A DNA stretch of 6,925 bases from an uncultured Eubacteriales bacterium (GCA_900553805.1 USEU01000075.1:1-6925); one strand, 5' to 3'; numbered from the stretch's first letter, positions 1-6,564 are shown. Numbers and translations are program-made. Notes: a model not told the origin generated them from the sequence alone.

Positions 1-22
1 ACCGGCAATCATTGCTATCTTG

Positions 23-63
23 ATTCGCTGCGCGGAGCACCACCCCCAAAGGGGGAAGCAAGG
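23..63 (+). repeat. Possible decayed 3' fragment of the structured intergenic repeat
   Basis: This stretch resembles the last 40 or so bases of the core repeat found at 3248-3387. It has a CGCT..GCGG segment, then CAC, then a CCCCC-AAA-GGGGG hairpin (43-55) followed by AAGCAAGG, where the full copy has CAGCGAGG. The 5' part of the repeat (the GGCTCCCC and CAGGCC hairpins) is not present within the window, so this is a fragment or a diverged relative. The match is short and GC-rich, so chance similarity is possible. No gene is supported in 1-179. Confidence 0.4.
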
Positions 64-108
64 CGGTGTTGCCATAGTCTTTCCTCCCCCATCACCAACC
101 ATATCTTG

Positions 109-138
109 CGCAACAGCTCCCCACCTGTTGCGTTTTTT
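109..138 (+). terminator. Rho-independent terminator, plus strand
   Basis: A perfect 8-bp stem, CGCAACAG (109-116) with CTGTTGCG (125-132), encloses an 8-nt loop and is followed directly by six T (133-138). This is a textbook intrinsic terminator for rightward transcription. No plus-strand gene is visible inside the window before it, so it probably ends a transcript that comes from the left of the window. It converges with the M16C terminator only a few bases away. Confidence 0.8.
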
Positions 139-142
139 GCCG

Positions 143-174
143 CAAAAATAGGACCGCCCGGTGGAGGCGGTCCC
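143..174 (-). terminator. Rho-independent terminator of the M16C peptidase gene
   Basis: Read on the minus strand, the stem GGACCGCC (173 to 166) pairs with GGCGGTCC (158 to 151) around a 7-nt loop, and TATTTTTG follows (150-143). The stem begins less than 10 nt after the TGA stop of the peptidase gene. On the plus strand the hairpin is followed by CAAAAAT and lacks a T tract, so it acts in the leftward direction only. Confidence 0.9.
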
Positions 175-179
175 AAAAA

Positions 180-3071
180 TCAGCATGGAATTTCGGTGGT
201 GGTGTCGATCTTATCGGCGGCGGCGGTGAGCAGCTGGCTGCCGGCGATGATGCAGGTGTCGTTCTGCGCGGCGATCTGACGCAGCAGGGGGCACAGGGCC
301 AGAAGGTCCCGGGCGGTGCAGCCCAGCAGCTCCCGGCGGCGGGCAGCTACCTCCTCCTGGGTGGTGCGGCGCAGGAAGCGCGTCTCGGCGGCGGCAACGG
401 TCTGCCGTGCGCTGAGCAGGGGGTCGGCGTCGGTCATGGCCCCCAGGATGTACTTGGTCAGGTCCGGGTCAGCCCCGCACAGCCGCTCCACCGCGTCGGC
501 GCAGCCGTCAATGGTGTCCAGCGTTCTGCCGGGGGTGGGGTCGCGGTAGCTGCTGGCGGCCAGGTCGCCGGAGGGATCCACCCGGAAGCCGGTGCCGTAA
601 GCGCCGCCCTTCACCCGCACCTCGCTCCACAGGTATTCAAAGGTCAGCAGATTGGAGAGCACGTACATCTGGCCGGTGAATTTCCTGCCGAACCGCTCCA
701 GATTCCCGCCCTTGGCGGCGTAGCCCACCCCGGCGGGGATGGGGATGCCCTCCCGGCAGGGATCAAAAACGGGGAAGGAAGCCTGCTCCGGGGCGGCGCT
801 GCCCTCCGGCAGGGCGGAAAGGAAGAATTCCGCCAGGGATGCCGCGCCGCGGGACAGGCTCACCGTCAGGCGGCTGCGGCAGAAGATCCTGTGGCACAGC
901 GCCTGCATATCGGGCAGCAGCAGCCGCACCTCGTCCCTGTCCGCCTGTGCCTTCTGAGCCACCCAGCGGATGCCTTCGCAGCCGGACAGCAGCTCCCGCG
1001 CCGCCCCCGCGCTGGTCTGCCGGGCGCTGACCCGGCCGGCGGCATAGCGGTTGCCCATGGAAACCAGGCGCTGGGCGTTGGCGGTCTTCATCTGGCGCAG
1101 CATCTTCGCCACGGCGTCGGCGTCGGCAAAGCAGGTGGAGGTAAGAATTTCCGCCATCAGCTCCGCCGCTTCCTTCTGCCGGGCGCTCAGGCACACGCCC
1201 CGCACGACCACCACCAACCGGTGATGGTCGGCGTCCCGGTGGTACACCTCCGGCTGGAAGGTCAGGGAGCCGAGACTGCACCGCACGGCGGTTTGCAGCT
1301 GGGCCGCATCATGCCGGCCGGTGCCCAGGGTGCCCAGCAGGGCGGTTAACATGCGGAGCAGGCCCATGTCCCGGGGCGAAAGGTCGGAGGCGTCAAAGAG
1401 CAGGTCGAGATAGCTCAGATCCTCCCCCACGTCATGCAGCAGCACCGGGCGGCCCTGCCGCGCGGTCTGGGTGCAGGGCAGGGGCTTGGGGTCGCCCTGG
1501 ATGTCCGCCAGGGTGAGCATGGGGATGGTGGCCAGCGCCTCCGGGCTGTCCGGGGTCTGCTGCCAGGTGTGCACCCGCTCCAGCTCCTGCTTCAGGTCCT
1601 GCCGCTGCGCCGGGGTCAGGGAGGCCCAGTAGTCCTTCGCCCGCTGCTTTTCCTCTGCGGCGCGGCGCCGGCCCAGCTCCGGGTCGGGGCACAGCACGGC
1701 CATGAAGCCCTCGCTTTCGTCCAGCAGCATCCGGCGGAGCAGATCCTCCAGATAGCCGGAATGCAGCCGCTCCTTCAGCGCCTCCAGCACCCGGCGGTAG
1801 TGCAGGTTCTGGGCGGGGTCGCCGCCGTAGAGCCAGGTATCCAGGATGCCCAGCACCTCCGCCAGGCCCCGGGGATAGCCGTAGCCGTCCCGGTCCATCA
1901 GGCGGAAGGCCATGGAATTGTAGCAGCCCTCCAGCCTGGCCTCGTCCAGGCCGGTGCGCAGGATATCCTCCGCCGCGCCGCGGATGGTCTGCCTGATCTC
2001 GGGAATCTTTTCCTCCCGGGTGTTCCACACCTGCCAGCCGAACCAGGCCTGCTGCATCCCGTCGCTCAAAGCGACCTCCATGTCCGCGCCCAGCCCGGCG
2101 TCCAGGACCGCCCGCTTCAGGGGGGCCTCGGTGTCGCCCGCCAGGTAGTCGGCCAGCAGGGCGGCGGCGTGCAGCTCCACCGGGTCATCGAACCGGCACA
2201 GGAGCTTGCCGAAGGCGACGATGGTCTTGTCCCCGCCGGTCTCCCCCGGCGCGACCTCGTAGCCGATGCGTGCCTGGCGGAAGGGCAGGGGCTGCTGGAT
2301 GGGGATGGGGAATTCCATCACCTGCCGGTCATAGGCGCTGAGCACCCCGTCCAGCAGGGACAGGCAGTCCTGCAAGTCCACATCGCCGTCCAGGGCGATC
2401 AGGGCGTTGGAGGGGTGATAGTATTTCCGATGCTCGGCGACGAACTGCTCATAGCTCAGCTCCGGGATGTGGGCCGGGTCGCCGCCGGACTCCACGCCGT
2501 AGCAGTTATCGGGGAACAGCCCGGCCATCATGGCCCGCTCCAGCATCCGGGCCGTGTTGGAGAAGGCTCCCTTCATTTCGTTGTAAACAACGCCCTGAAA
2601 CATGGGCTCCCCGGCGTCGTCAAATTCCAGCCGCCAGCCCTCCTGCCGGAACACATTGGAGCATTTCACCGCCGTGGGATGCAGCACCGCGTCCAGGTAG
2701 ACCTGCATCAGGTTGCGGAAATCCTGCCGGTTCCGGCTGCTCACGGGGTAGACGGTCTTGTCCGGGTAGGTCATGGCATTGAGGAAGGTTTGCAGGGAGC
2801 TTTTCAGCAGCTCCACAAAGGGCTCCTTGACGGGATAGCGGTCGCTGCCCGCCAGCACGGAGTGCTCCAGGATATGAAACACGCCGGTGGAGTCGGTGGG
2901 GATGGTGCGCAAGCCCACGGCAAAGGTCATATTTTCGTCCTGCCGCTGAAGCCACACCAGCTTCGCGCCGCTCTTCCCATGCTCCATCTCCCAGAGCGTC
3001 CCCTGCATCTCCTCGATCTGTCTGCTGCGCAGCAGGGTAAAATGATTATTTTGAATGATCTCCTGTATCAC
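180..3071 (-). CDS. M16C (PreP-like) zinc metallopeptidase, insulinase family
   Basis: A 963-residue peptidase of the M16C subfamily (presequence-protease type), close to the usual length of about 970. The inverted zinc motif HxxEH is HILEH at residues 66-70: H66 and H70 bind zinc and E69 is catalytic. The distal zinc ligand is probably E165 in VVYNEMKGAF, about 95 residues later, the spacing known for PreP. The N-terminal segment after the motif (KEPFVELLKSSL, FLNAMTYPDKTVYPV) is typical of the subfamily, and the C-terminal half keeps KGGAYG and SSYRDP (about 840-845). There is no signal peptide or membrane segment, so it is probably cytoplasmic. Family members form a closed chamber that degrades unfolded peptides of a few tens of residues; the substrate here is unknown. 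The start is GTG, chosen because AGGAGG lies 6 nt upstream. It is the last gene of the leftward set and ends in an intrinsic terminator. No promoter is obvious, and an inverted-repeat element lies just upstream. Confidence 0.95.
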   Translation of the reverse strand: MIQEIIQNNHFTLLRSRQIEEMQGTLWEMEHGKSGAKLVWLQRQDENMTFAVGLRTIPTDSTGVFHILEHSVLAGSDRYPVKEPFVELLKSSLQTFLNAMTYPDKTVYPVSSRNRQDFRNLMQVYLDAVLHPTAVKCSNVFRQEGWRLEFDDAGEPMFQGVVYNEMKGAFSNTARMLERAMMAGLFPDNCYGVESGGDPAHIPELSYEQFVAEHRKYYHPSNALIALDGDVDLQDCLSLLDGVLSAYDRQVMEFPIPIQQPLPFRQARIGYEVAPGETGGDKTIVAFGKLLCRFDDPVELHAAALLADYLAGDTEAPLKRAVLDAGLGADMEVALSDGMQQAWFGWQVWNTREEKIPEIRQTIRGAAEDILRTGLDEARLEGCYNSMAFRLMDRDGYGYPRGLAEVLGILDTWLYGGDPAQNLHYRRVLEALKERLHSGYLEDLLRRMLLDESEGFMAVLCPDPELGRRRAAEEKQRAKDYWASLTPAQRQDLKQELERVHTWQQTPDSPEALATIPMLTLADIQGDPKPLPCTQTARQGRPVLLHDVGEDLSYLDLLFDASDLSPRDMGLLRMLTALLGTLGTGRHDAAQLQTAVRCSLGSLTFQPEVYHRDADHHRLVVVVRGVCLSARQKEAAELMAEILTSTCFADADAVAKMLRQMKTANAQRLVSMGNRYAAGRVSARQTSAGAARELLSGCEGIRWVAQKAQADRDEVRLLLPDMQALCHRIFCRSRLTVSLSRGAASLAEFFLSALPEGSAAPEQASFPVFDPCREGIPIPAGVGYAAKGGNLERFGRKFTGQMYVLSNLLTFEYLWSEVRVKGGAYGTGFRVDPSGDLAASSYRDPTPGRTLDTIDGCADAVERLCGADPDLTKYILGAMTDADPLLSARQTVAAAETRFLRRTTQEEVAARRRELLGCTARDLLALCPLLRQIAAQNDTCIIAGSQLLTAAADKIDTTTEIPC

Positions 3072-3083
3072 AAATGGCCTCCT
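3072..3083 (-). promoter_or_regulatory. Ribosome binding site fixing the GTG start of the M16C gene
   Basis: On the minus strand a perfect AGGAGG (3083 to 3078) is followed by the 6-nt spacer CCATTT and then GTG (3071-3069). The strength and spacing of this site support the GTG as the true start, since no ATG with a comparable site is nearby. Confidence 0.85.
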
Positions 3084-3105
3084 GTTTCTTTATTTCTACT
3101 TAGCG

Positions 3106-3239
3106 CCCCTGAAAGGTTTAGCGGGTGTAGCTGTCCTCGACGGCGTACAGCCGCTTAATGCAGAGCTGAGCTGCCGCCGCAGCGGCTGAGGGGTTGCGGT
3201 AGGCGGTTATGACTTTATAAAGACTTAGGCGAATCCGTA
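3106..3239 (+). repeat. Left inverted arm of the composite element
   Basis: The arm runs from CCCCTGAAAGG to AGGCGAATCCGTA. Inside it, CTGTC-CTC-GACGG (3131-3143) and GCCGC-CGCA-GCGGC (3173-3186) form small hairpins at the same relative places as different-sequence hairpins in the right arm. The stretch 3196-3226 is AT-richer, contains the 10-bp palindrome CTTTATAAAG (3213-3222), and shows no match to the right arm. The outer end lies only 22 bp from the AGGAGG of the peptidase gene. Confidence 0.8.
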
Positions 3240-3247
3240 GCGACCCT

Positions 3248-3387
3248 CTTGGCTCCCCGATGGGGGAGCTGGCAGGCCGTAAGGCCTGACTGAGGGGGTG
3301 TGGTTCGTTGAATGGTAACAGGTCAAAAATACCAACGGCACCCCCTTTGCCGCTTTGCGGCACTTCCCCCAAAGGGGGCAGCGAGGA
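3248..3387 (+). repeat. Core structured repeat, copy 1 (140 bp)
   Basis: The copy can fold into a chain of hairpins. GCTCCCC (3252-3258) pairs with GGGGAGC (3263-3269), CAGGCC (3273-3278) with GGCCTG (3283-3288), and AGGGGGTG (3293-3300) with CACCCCCT (3339-3346). The last pair encloses an inner TGGTA/TACCA stem (3313-3317, 3330-3334). Then come GCCGC-TTT-GCGGC (3349-3361) and CCCCC-AAA-GGGGG (3366-3378). By hand alignment it differs from copy 2 at about 17 of 141 positions. A short open frame starts at 3312 but simply reads through the repeat and is not treated as a gene. Confidence 0.9.
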
Positions 3388-3392
3388 GCTGG

Positions 3393-3532
3393 TACGGATT
3401 CGCCTTGGTGCATTCCGAGTGGTATTCTGCGTACCGCCGGAAACCCCTCCGGCGCGATGCGCCGCCTCAGCTTTGCATTAAGCAGCTGTACGCCATTCTA
3501 CGAATGGTTACACCTGCTAAACCTTTCAGGGG
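3393..3532 (-). repeat. Right inverted arm of the composite element
   Basis: This is the inverted counterpart of the left arm, running on the plus strand from TACGGATTCGCCT to CCTTTCAGGGG. It contains the hairpins CCATTC-TAC-GAATGG (3493-3507) and either CGCCGGA/TCCGGCG (3435-3441 with 3448-3454) or the mutually exclusive GGCGC-GAT-GCGCC (3451-3463). The segment 3406-3434 does not match the left arm. It is slightly longer than the left arm (140 against 134 bp). Confidence 0.8.
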
Positions 3533-3563
3533 AGGTTTATGTGTCTCTGGCGCCCCTGAAAGG
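3522..3563. repeat. Hairpin next to the sugar kinase stop, with a third copy of the arm end
   Basis: CCTTTCAGGGG (3522-3532) and CCCCTGAAAGG (3553-3563) are perfect 11-bp inverted copies around a 20-nt loop. A tighter CCCC-TGAAA-GGGG hairpin is possible at 3553-3565. The distal copy lies just downstream of the kinase stop codon in the direction of transcription. There is no T tract, so it is not a standard intrinsic terminator, although it could slow polymerase or protect the 3' end of the transcript. GCGCCCCTGAAAGG also occurs in direct orientation at 3103-3116 and 3550-3563, outside or at both ends of the element. Confidence 0.6.
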
Positions 3564-3570
3564 GGAGGTC

Positions 3571-4503
3571 TTACACTACCTCCTCAAGGGTGGGCATGGC
3601 GGGGATGGCGCCGTGGCGGCTGGTGGTGATGCTGGCGGCTTTGTTGGCGAAGGCGGCGATCTGGGTCAGGCGCTCCAGGGTCAGCTTGTCCAGGTCCTCC
3701 TTCACCAGCAGGGACAGCGCCGCGCCGAAGAAGGTGTCCCCCGCGCCGTTGGTGTCGCCCACCTGCACCCGGATGCCGGGCACGCTGCCGGTCCGCTCGC
3801 CCATGCGGAAGAACGCGCCCTCCGCTCCCAGGGTGACGAAGATCAGACGGATGCCCAGCGCGCTCAGCTGCCGGGAGCCCTCCGCCGGGTCGGTGGTGCC
3901 GGTGAGCAGGGGCAGCTCCTCATCGGAAATTTTCAGAATGTCGCACAGGGGCAGCGCCGCCTTCATCTGCGCCACCGCCTCCTCTTGGCTGTGCCAGAGG
4001 CTGGCGCGGTAGTTGGGATCATAGCTCACCAGGCAGCCGTTTTCCCGGGCCGTCTTCGCGGCGTACAGGGTGGCGCTGCGGGCAGGCTCGGCGGTGAGGC
4101 TGACGGAGCCGAAGTGCACAACGCGGGTGTCCCGCAGCAGGTCGGCGGGAATCTCCTCCGCGCGCAGGTTTACGTCCGCGCTGGGGTCACGGTAGAAGCT
4201 GAAGCTGCGCTCCCCGGTGCCGTCCACGCTGACCACCGCCAGGGTGGTGTGCTCCCGGGGATCGGTGAGCATGCCCCGGGTGTCCACCCGGTTTTCCTCC
4301 AGCACCCGGCGCAGATAGGCCCCGAAGGCATCCGCGCCCACCTTGCCCACGAAGGCGGTGCTGGCCCCCAACCGGGCCGCCGCCACCGCCAGATTGGCCG
4401 GCGCGCCCCCCGGATTGGCAGCATACTGCCCCACGCCCAGCTCGTCCGTGCCCTTTTGGGTCAGGTCGATCAGGACCTCGCCCACCGCTACAATGTCTTT
4501 CAT
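3571..4503 (-). CDS. PfkB-family carbohydrate kinase, probably fructokinase
   Basis: A 310-residue ribokinase-fold (PfkB) sugar kinase of normal length. The glycine-rich sugar-binding signature is at about 32-61 (GGAPANLAVAAARLG, then FVGKVGADAFG). The C-terminal signature DTNGAGDTFFGA (250-261) forms the anion hole, with D256 as catalytic base. SYDPNYRASLW (160-170) and GEVLIDL near the N terminus are typical of fructokinases, which use ATP to make fructose 6-phosphate; another keto-sugar substrate cannot be excluded. The ATG at 4503 was chosen because AAGGAGG lies 8 nt upstream. An in-frame ATG at 4521 would add six residues but has no ribosome binding site. The gene follows the flavoprotein gene by 43 bp with no terminator between, so co-transcription is likely. 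No sugar transporter or sucrose hydrolase is visible nearby. The stop abuts the repeat-filled gap. Confidence 0.93.
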   Translation of the reverse strand: MKDIVAVGEVLIDLTQKGTDELGVGQYAANPGGAPANLAVAAARLGASTAFVGKVGADAFGAYLRRVLEENRVDTRGMLTDPREHTTLAVVSVDGTGERSFSFYRDPSADVNLRAEEIPADLLRDTRVVHFGSVSLTAEPARSATLYAAKTARENGCLVSYDPNYRASLWHSQEEAVAQMKAALPLCDILKISDEELPLLTGTTDPAEGSRQLSALGIRLIFVTLGAEGAFFRMGERTGSVPGIRVQVGDTNGAGDTFFGAALSLLVKEDLDKLTLERLTQIAAFANKAASITTSRHGAIPAMPTLEEVV

Positions 4504-4518
4504 ACCAGGCTCCTCCTT
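4504..4518 (-). promoter_or_regulatory. Ribosome binding site choosing the sugar kinase start at 4503
   Basis: Read on the minus strand, AAGGAGG (4518 to 4512) is followed by the 8-nt spacer AGCCTGGT and ATG (4503-4501). The alternative upstream ATG at 4521 is preceded by AT-rich sequence without any purine-rich site, so the downstream start is preferred. Confidence 0.8.
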
Positions 4519-4546
4519 CATTCATGTAAAAAATTAAACAATGCTT

Positions 4547-5692
4547 TTATTCCGCCAGGTCCTGAGCCAGGCGGACAATGGCTTCTCTGGATGCGTCGTT
4601 CATCGCGGATTTGATCGTGACCTTGTCCTTGAAGGTCAGGTTTTTGCATTTCTCCAGCGCGGTGGCCATGAGGCGGCCGGAGGCGGGAGCCCAGGTGCCG
4701 TTTTCGATGAAGGCCACGGTGCGGCCCTGGTAGTTCCGCTCCGTCAGGGCGTGGAGAAAGGCGCGCATGCAGGGGAACAGGTCGCCGTTGTAGGTCACGC
4801 CGGCCAGCACCAGCCGGTCATAGCGAAAGGCCTCCGCCACACATTCGGCCATGTCCGCCCGGGCCAGGTCCGCCAGCACCGTTTTTTGCCCCAGCTTTGC
4901 CAGCTCGTCCCGCAGCAGCCGGGCGGCGTCCCGGGTGTGGCCGTAGATGGAGGCGCAGGCAATGAGCACGCCCCGCTCCTCCGGGCGGTAGGACGACCAC
5001 AGGTCGTATTTTTCCAGATAATGCCCTAAGTTTTCCCGGAGTACCGGGCCGTGGAGGGGGCAGATGATCTGAATATCCAGGGCGGAGGCGGCCTTCAGCA
5101 GCTTCTGCACCTGCGCGCCGTACTTGCCCACGATGCCGATGTAATAGCGCCGGGCCTCGTCATCCCAGGGGGCGTCCACGTCCAGCGCGCCGAACTTGCC
5201 GAAGCCGTCGGCGGAGAAAAGCGCCCGGTCCTTTTCGTCATAGGTGACCATCACCTCCGGCCAGTGGACCATGGGGGCAAAGAGGAAGCGCAGGGTGTGC
5301 GCCCCCAGGCACAGCTCCTCCCCGTCCTTCACCGTCAGCCGGGCCGCCCGGGGCAGCTCGGGGAAGAACTGATCCAGCATCACAAAGGTCTTGGCGTTGC
5401 CCACCAGGGCTGCGCCGGGGTAGCGCTCCAGAAAGCGCTGGATGTTGGCCGAGTGGTCCGGCTCCATATGCTGCACCACAAGATAGCTGGGCTCCCGCCG
5501 CCCGATGACGGCGGCGATGTTTTCCAGCCACTGCGCCCCAAAGCGGGCATCCACCGTATCCATCACGGCGATCTTCTCATCCAAAATCACATAGGAATTG
5601 TACGCCATCCCCTGGGGCACGGCATATTGCCCCTCAAACAAATCGATCTCGTGGTCATTCACGCCCACATAGCGGATATCCTCCGTCACCAT
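4547..5692 (-). CDS. fprA: FprA-type flavodiiron protein (A-type flavoprotein)
   Basis: A 381-residue flavodiiron protein with two domains. The metallo-beta-lactamase-like domain (about 1-235) carries every expected ligand of the non-heme diiron site: H75, E77 and D79 in HMEPDH, H143 in VHWPE, D162 in SADGFG and H214 in CPLHGPV. The flavodoxin domain (about 242-381) begins with an FMN phosphate loop, CASIYGHT (246-253). There is no C-terminal rubredoxin or flavin reductase extension, so this is a simple class A enzyme that would need electrons from a separate rubredoxin or similar donor, not seen here. Known members reduce O2 to water or NO to N2O in the cytoplasm and protect anaerobes; which substrate is preferred cannot be told from sequence. 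The ATG has GGGAGG 8 nt upstream. An extended -10 promoter lies just ahead, with a predicted leader of only about 20-25 nt. The sugar kinase gene follows by 43 bp. Confidence 0.95.
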   Translation of the reverse strand: MVTEDIRYVGVNDHEIDLFEGQYAVPQGMAYNSYVILDEKIAVMDTVDARFGAQWLENIAAVIGRREPSYLVVQHMEPDHSANIQRFLERYPGAALVGNAKTFVMLDQFFPELPRAARLTVKDGEELCLGAHTLRFLFAPMVHWPEVMVTYDEKDRALFSADGFGKFGALDVDAPWDDEARRYYIGIVGKYGAQVQKLLKAASALDIQIICPLHGPVLRENLGHYLEKYDLWSSYRPEERGVLIACASIYGHTRDAARLLRDELAKLGQKTVLADLARADMAECVAEAFRYDRLVLAGVTYNGDLFPCMRAFLHALTERNYQGRTVAFIENGTWAPASGRLMATALEKCKNLTFKDKVTIKSAMNDASREAIVRLAQDLAE

Positions 5693-5721
5693 CTCGCAGC
5701 CCTCCCGGTCTTTTTACAAAA

Positions 5722-5752
5722 ATTATATCAGAATTTCCCATTGAGGGATGAA
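5722..5752 (-). promoter_or_regulatory. Extended -10 promoter for the flavoprotein gene
   Basis: The minus strand reads TGATATAAT (5730 to 5722), an extended -10 with a consensus TATAAT. The best -35 candidate, TTCATC (5752 to 5747), is weak and 19 bp away, which fits a TGn-dependent promoter. Transcription would start near 5715, about 20-25 nt before the ATG. The 119-bp gap after coaX has no intrinsic terminator, so some read-through from coaX is also possible. Confidence 0.7.
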
Positions 5753-5811
5753 TTTTCTGTGAATATACAAGCTCTTCGTGCGTTAAATGGCACGTGCCCT
5801 TCATTGCGCTT

Positions 5812-6564
5812 TCAGGGCCGGTTCATTTCGTACAGCAGGGCCAGACCCTTGCGGGTCAGGTCGGGGTCGAAGGTGTGGGGGTGGGTCAGGTAGGCGGTGA
5901 CGTATTTCCCGCCGCCGCCGGTGAGCAGGAGGGTGACGGGGGTGCCCAGCTCGGCCTCAATGGCGGCCACCAGACCGTCCACCATGGCGGCGGCCCCCCG
6001 GACCGCGCCGGAGAGCATGCACTGCTCCGTATTCCTGCCGATCAGCACCTGGGGATGGGCCACCCGGAGCAGCGGCAGCTGGGCGGTGCACTGGGCCAGG
6101 GCGTTCAGACAGGTCTGGATCCCGGCGCAGATGATGCCCCCGGCGAATACGCCGCCGGGCAGGATCACGTTCAGCGTGGTGGCGGTGCCCAGATCGGCGG
6201 TGACGGCGGGCAGCGGATAATGGGCGGCGGCCCAGGCGGCGTCCACCAGCCGGTCCCGGCCCACCCGCTCCTTCTCCGGCAGGTCCAGGGTCAGGCCGGT
6301 TTTCGTCTGCTCCGTCACCACCAGCGGCGCGACCCCCAGCAGCGCCCCGGCGGCATCCCGCACCGCCCGGGTCACCTGGGGCACTACACTGGACACGATG
6401 GCCCCCCGGCAGGCCACCCCCTCCAGCAGGGGGGCCAGGGCGGCGGTATACTCCGCCGTGCCCCACTCCCGGCGGGTGGCGATCTCCCCGGTGAATTCCA
6501 CCACCCCGGCGCGGATGCCGGACAAGTCCACATTGCTGTTGCCAATATCAATGACAATAATCAT
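5812..6564 (-). CDS. coaX: Type III pantothenate kinase
   Basis: A 250-residue CoaX-type kinase of normal length. It phosphorylates pantothenate to 4'-phosphopantothenate, the first committed step of coenzyme A synthesis, in the cytoplasm. Family motifs appear in order: the nucleotide-binding DIGNSN (6-11), SSVVPQVT (58-65), GRDRLVDA (102-109) with the probable catalytic D104, the second phosphate loop DLGTATT (124-130), the GGII..GIQTCLNAL..AQLP region (142-164), GRNTEQCMLSG (176-186) and TGGGG (215-219). Known CoaX enzymes need a monovalent cation and resist CoA feedback inhibition. The start at 6564 gives the canonical MIIVIDIGNSN N terminus with a weak AGCAGG site 8 nt upstream; an in-frame ATG at 6624 would add 20 residues but lies upstream of the -10 box. 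In the 142-164 region the usual PG..S pattern reads AG..C here, a mild deviation. A consensus promoter lies 32-60 bp upstream. Confidence 0.95.
   Translation of the reverse strand: MIIVIDIGNSNVDLSGIRAGVVEFTGEIATRREWGTAEYTAALAPLLEGVACRGAIVSSVVPQVTRAVRDAAGALLGVAPLVVTEQTKTGLTLDLPEKERVGRDRLVDAAWAAAHYPLPAVTADLGTATTLNVILPGGVFAGGIICAGIQTCLNALAQCTAQLPLLRVAHPQVLIGRNTEQCMLSGAVRGAAAMVDGLVAAIEAELGTPVTLLLTGGGGKYVTAYLTHPHTFDPDLTRKGLALLYEMNRP

Larger units (their letters stand above)
3106..3532. repeat. Composite intergenic element: long inverted arms around a multi-hairpin core
   Basis: This element fills most of the 499-bp gap between the sugar kinase and peptidase genes. A left arm (3106-3239) and a right arm (3393-3532) are imperfect inverted copies of each other. 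They match in three blocks: 24 bp with one mismatch at the outer ends, 28 bp with two mismatches in the middle, and 13 of 13 bp at the inner ends. Between them lies a 140-bp core (3248-3387) that occurs elsewhere in the window without arms. No transposase or convincing gene is present; the open frames across it have no coding character. Its modular build suggests a non-autonomous mobile element or a repeat inserted into a repeat, but the sequence does not show how it arose. I recall similar repeats as common in Oscillospiraceae genomes, which I cannot verify here. Confidence 0.85.

Noticed and set aside
1434..3158. A 574-codon open frame on the plus strand opposite the M16C peptidase gene
   Set aside because: It is an antisense shadow of a GC-rich gene: it is low-complexity (rich in Gln, Gly, Leu, His, Val), has no recognisable domain, and the minus frame has complete family motifs.
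3118..3372. An 84-codon minus-strand open frame lying within the composite element
   Set aside because: Its translation is just the repeat read in one frame, with an alanine run from the GC-rich hairpin. Such frames recur wherever the repeat occurs and show no independent coding evidence.
3248..3387. Core repeat as a CRISPR unit
   Set aside because: The unit is about 140 bp with copies far apart or in direct tandem without unique spacers, and no cas genes are present.
3312..3629. A 105-codon plus-strand open frame starting in the repeat core
   Set aside because: It crosses the core, the right arm and the 3' end of the kinase gene, has no ribosome binding site, and its composition follows the repeat structure.
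3355..4614. A 419-codon plus-strand open frame across the repeat and the sugar kinase gene
   Set aside because: It runs antisense to the kinase and through the repeat core, with no domain and no ribosome binding site; the minus-strand kinase fully explains the coding signal.
5789..5798. Palindrome GGCACGTGCC between coaX and the flavoprotein gene as an operator or terminator
   Set aside because: A 10-bp palindrome is expected several times by chance in a window of this size, it has no T tract or loop, and its flanks do not extend the symmetry.
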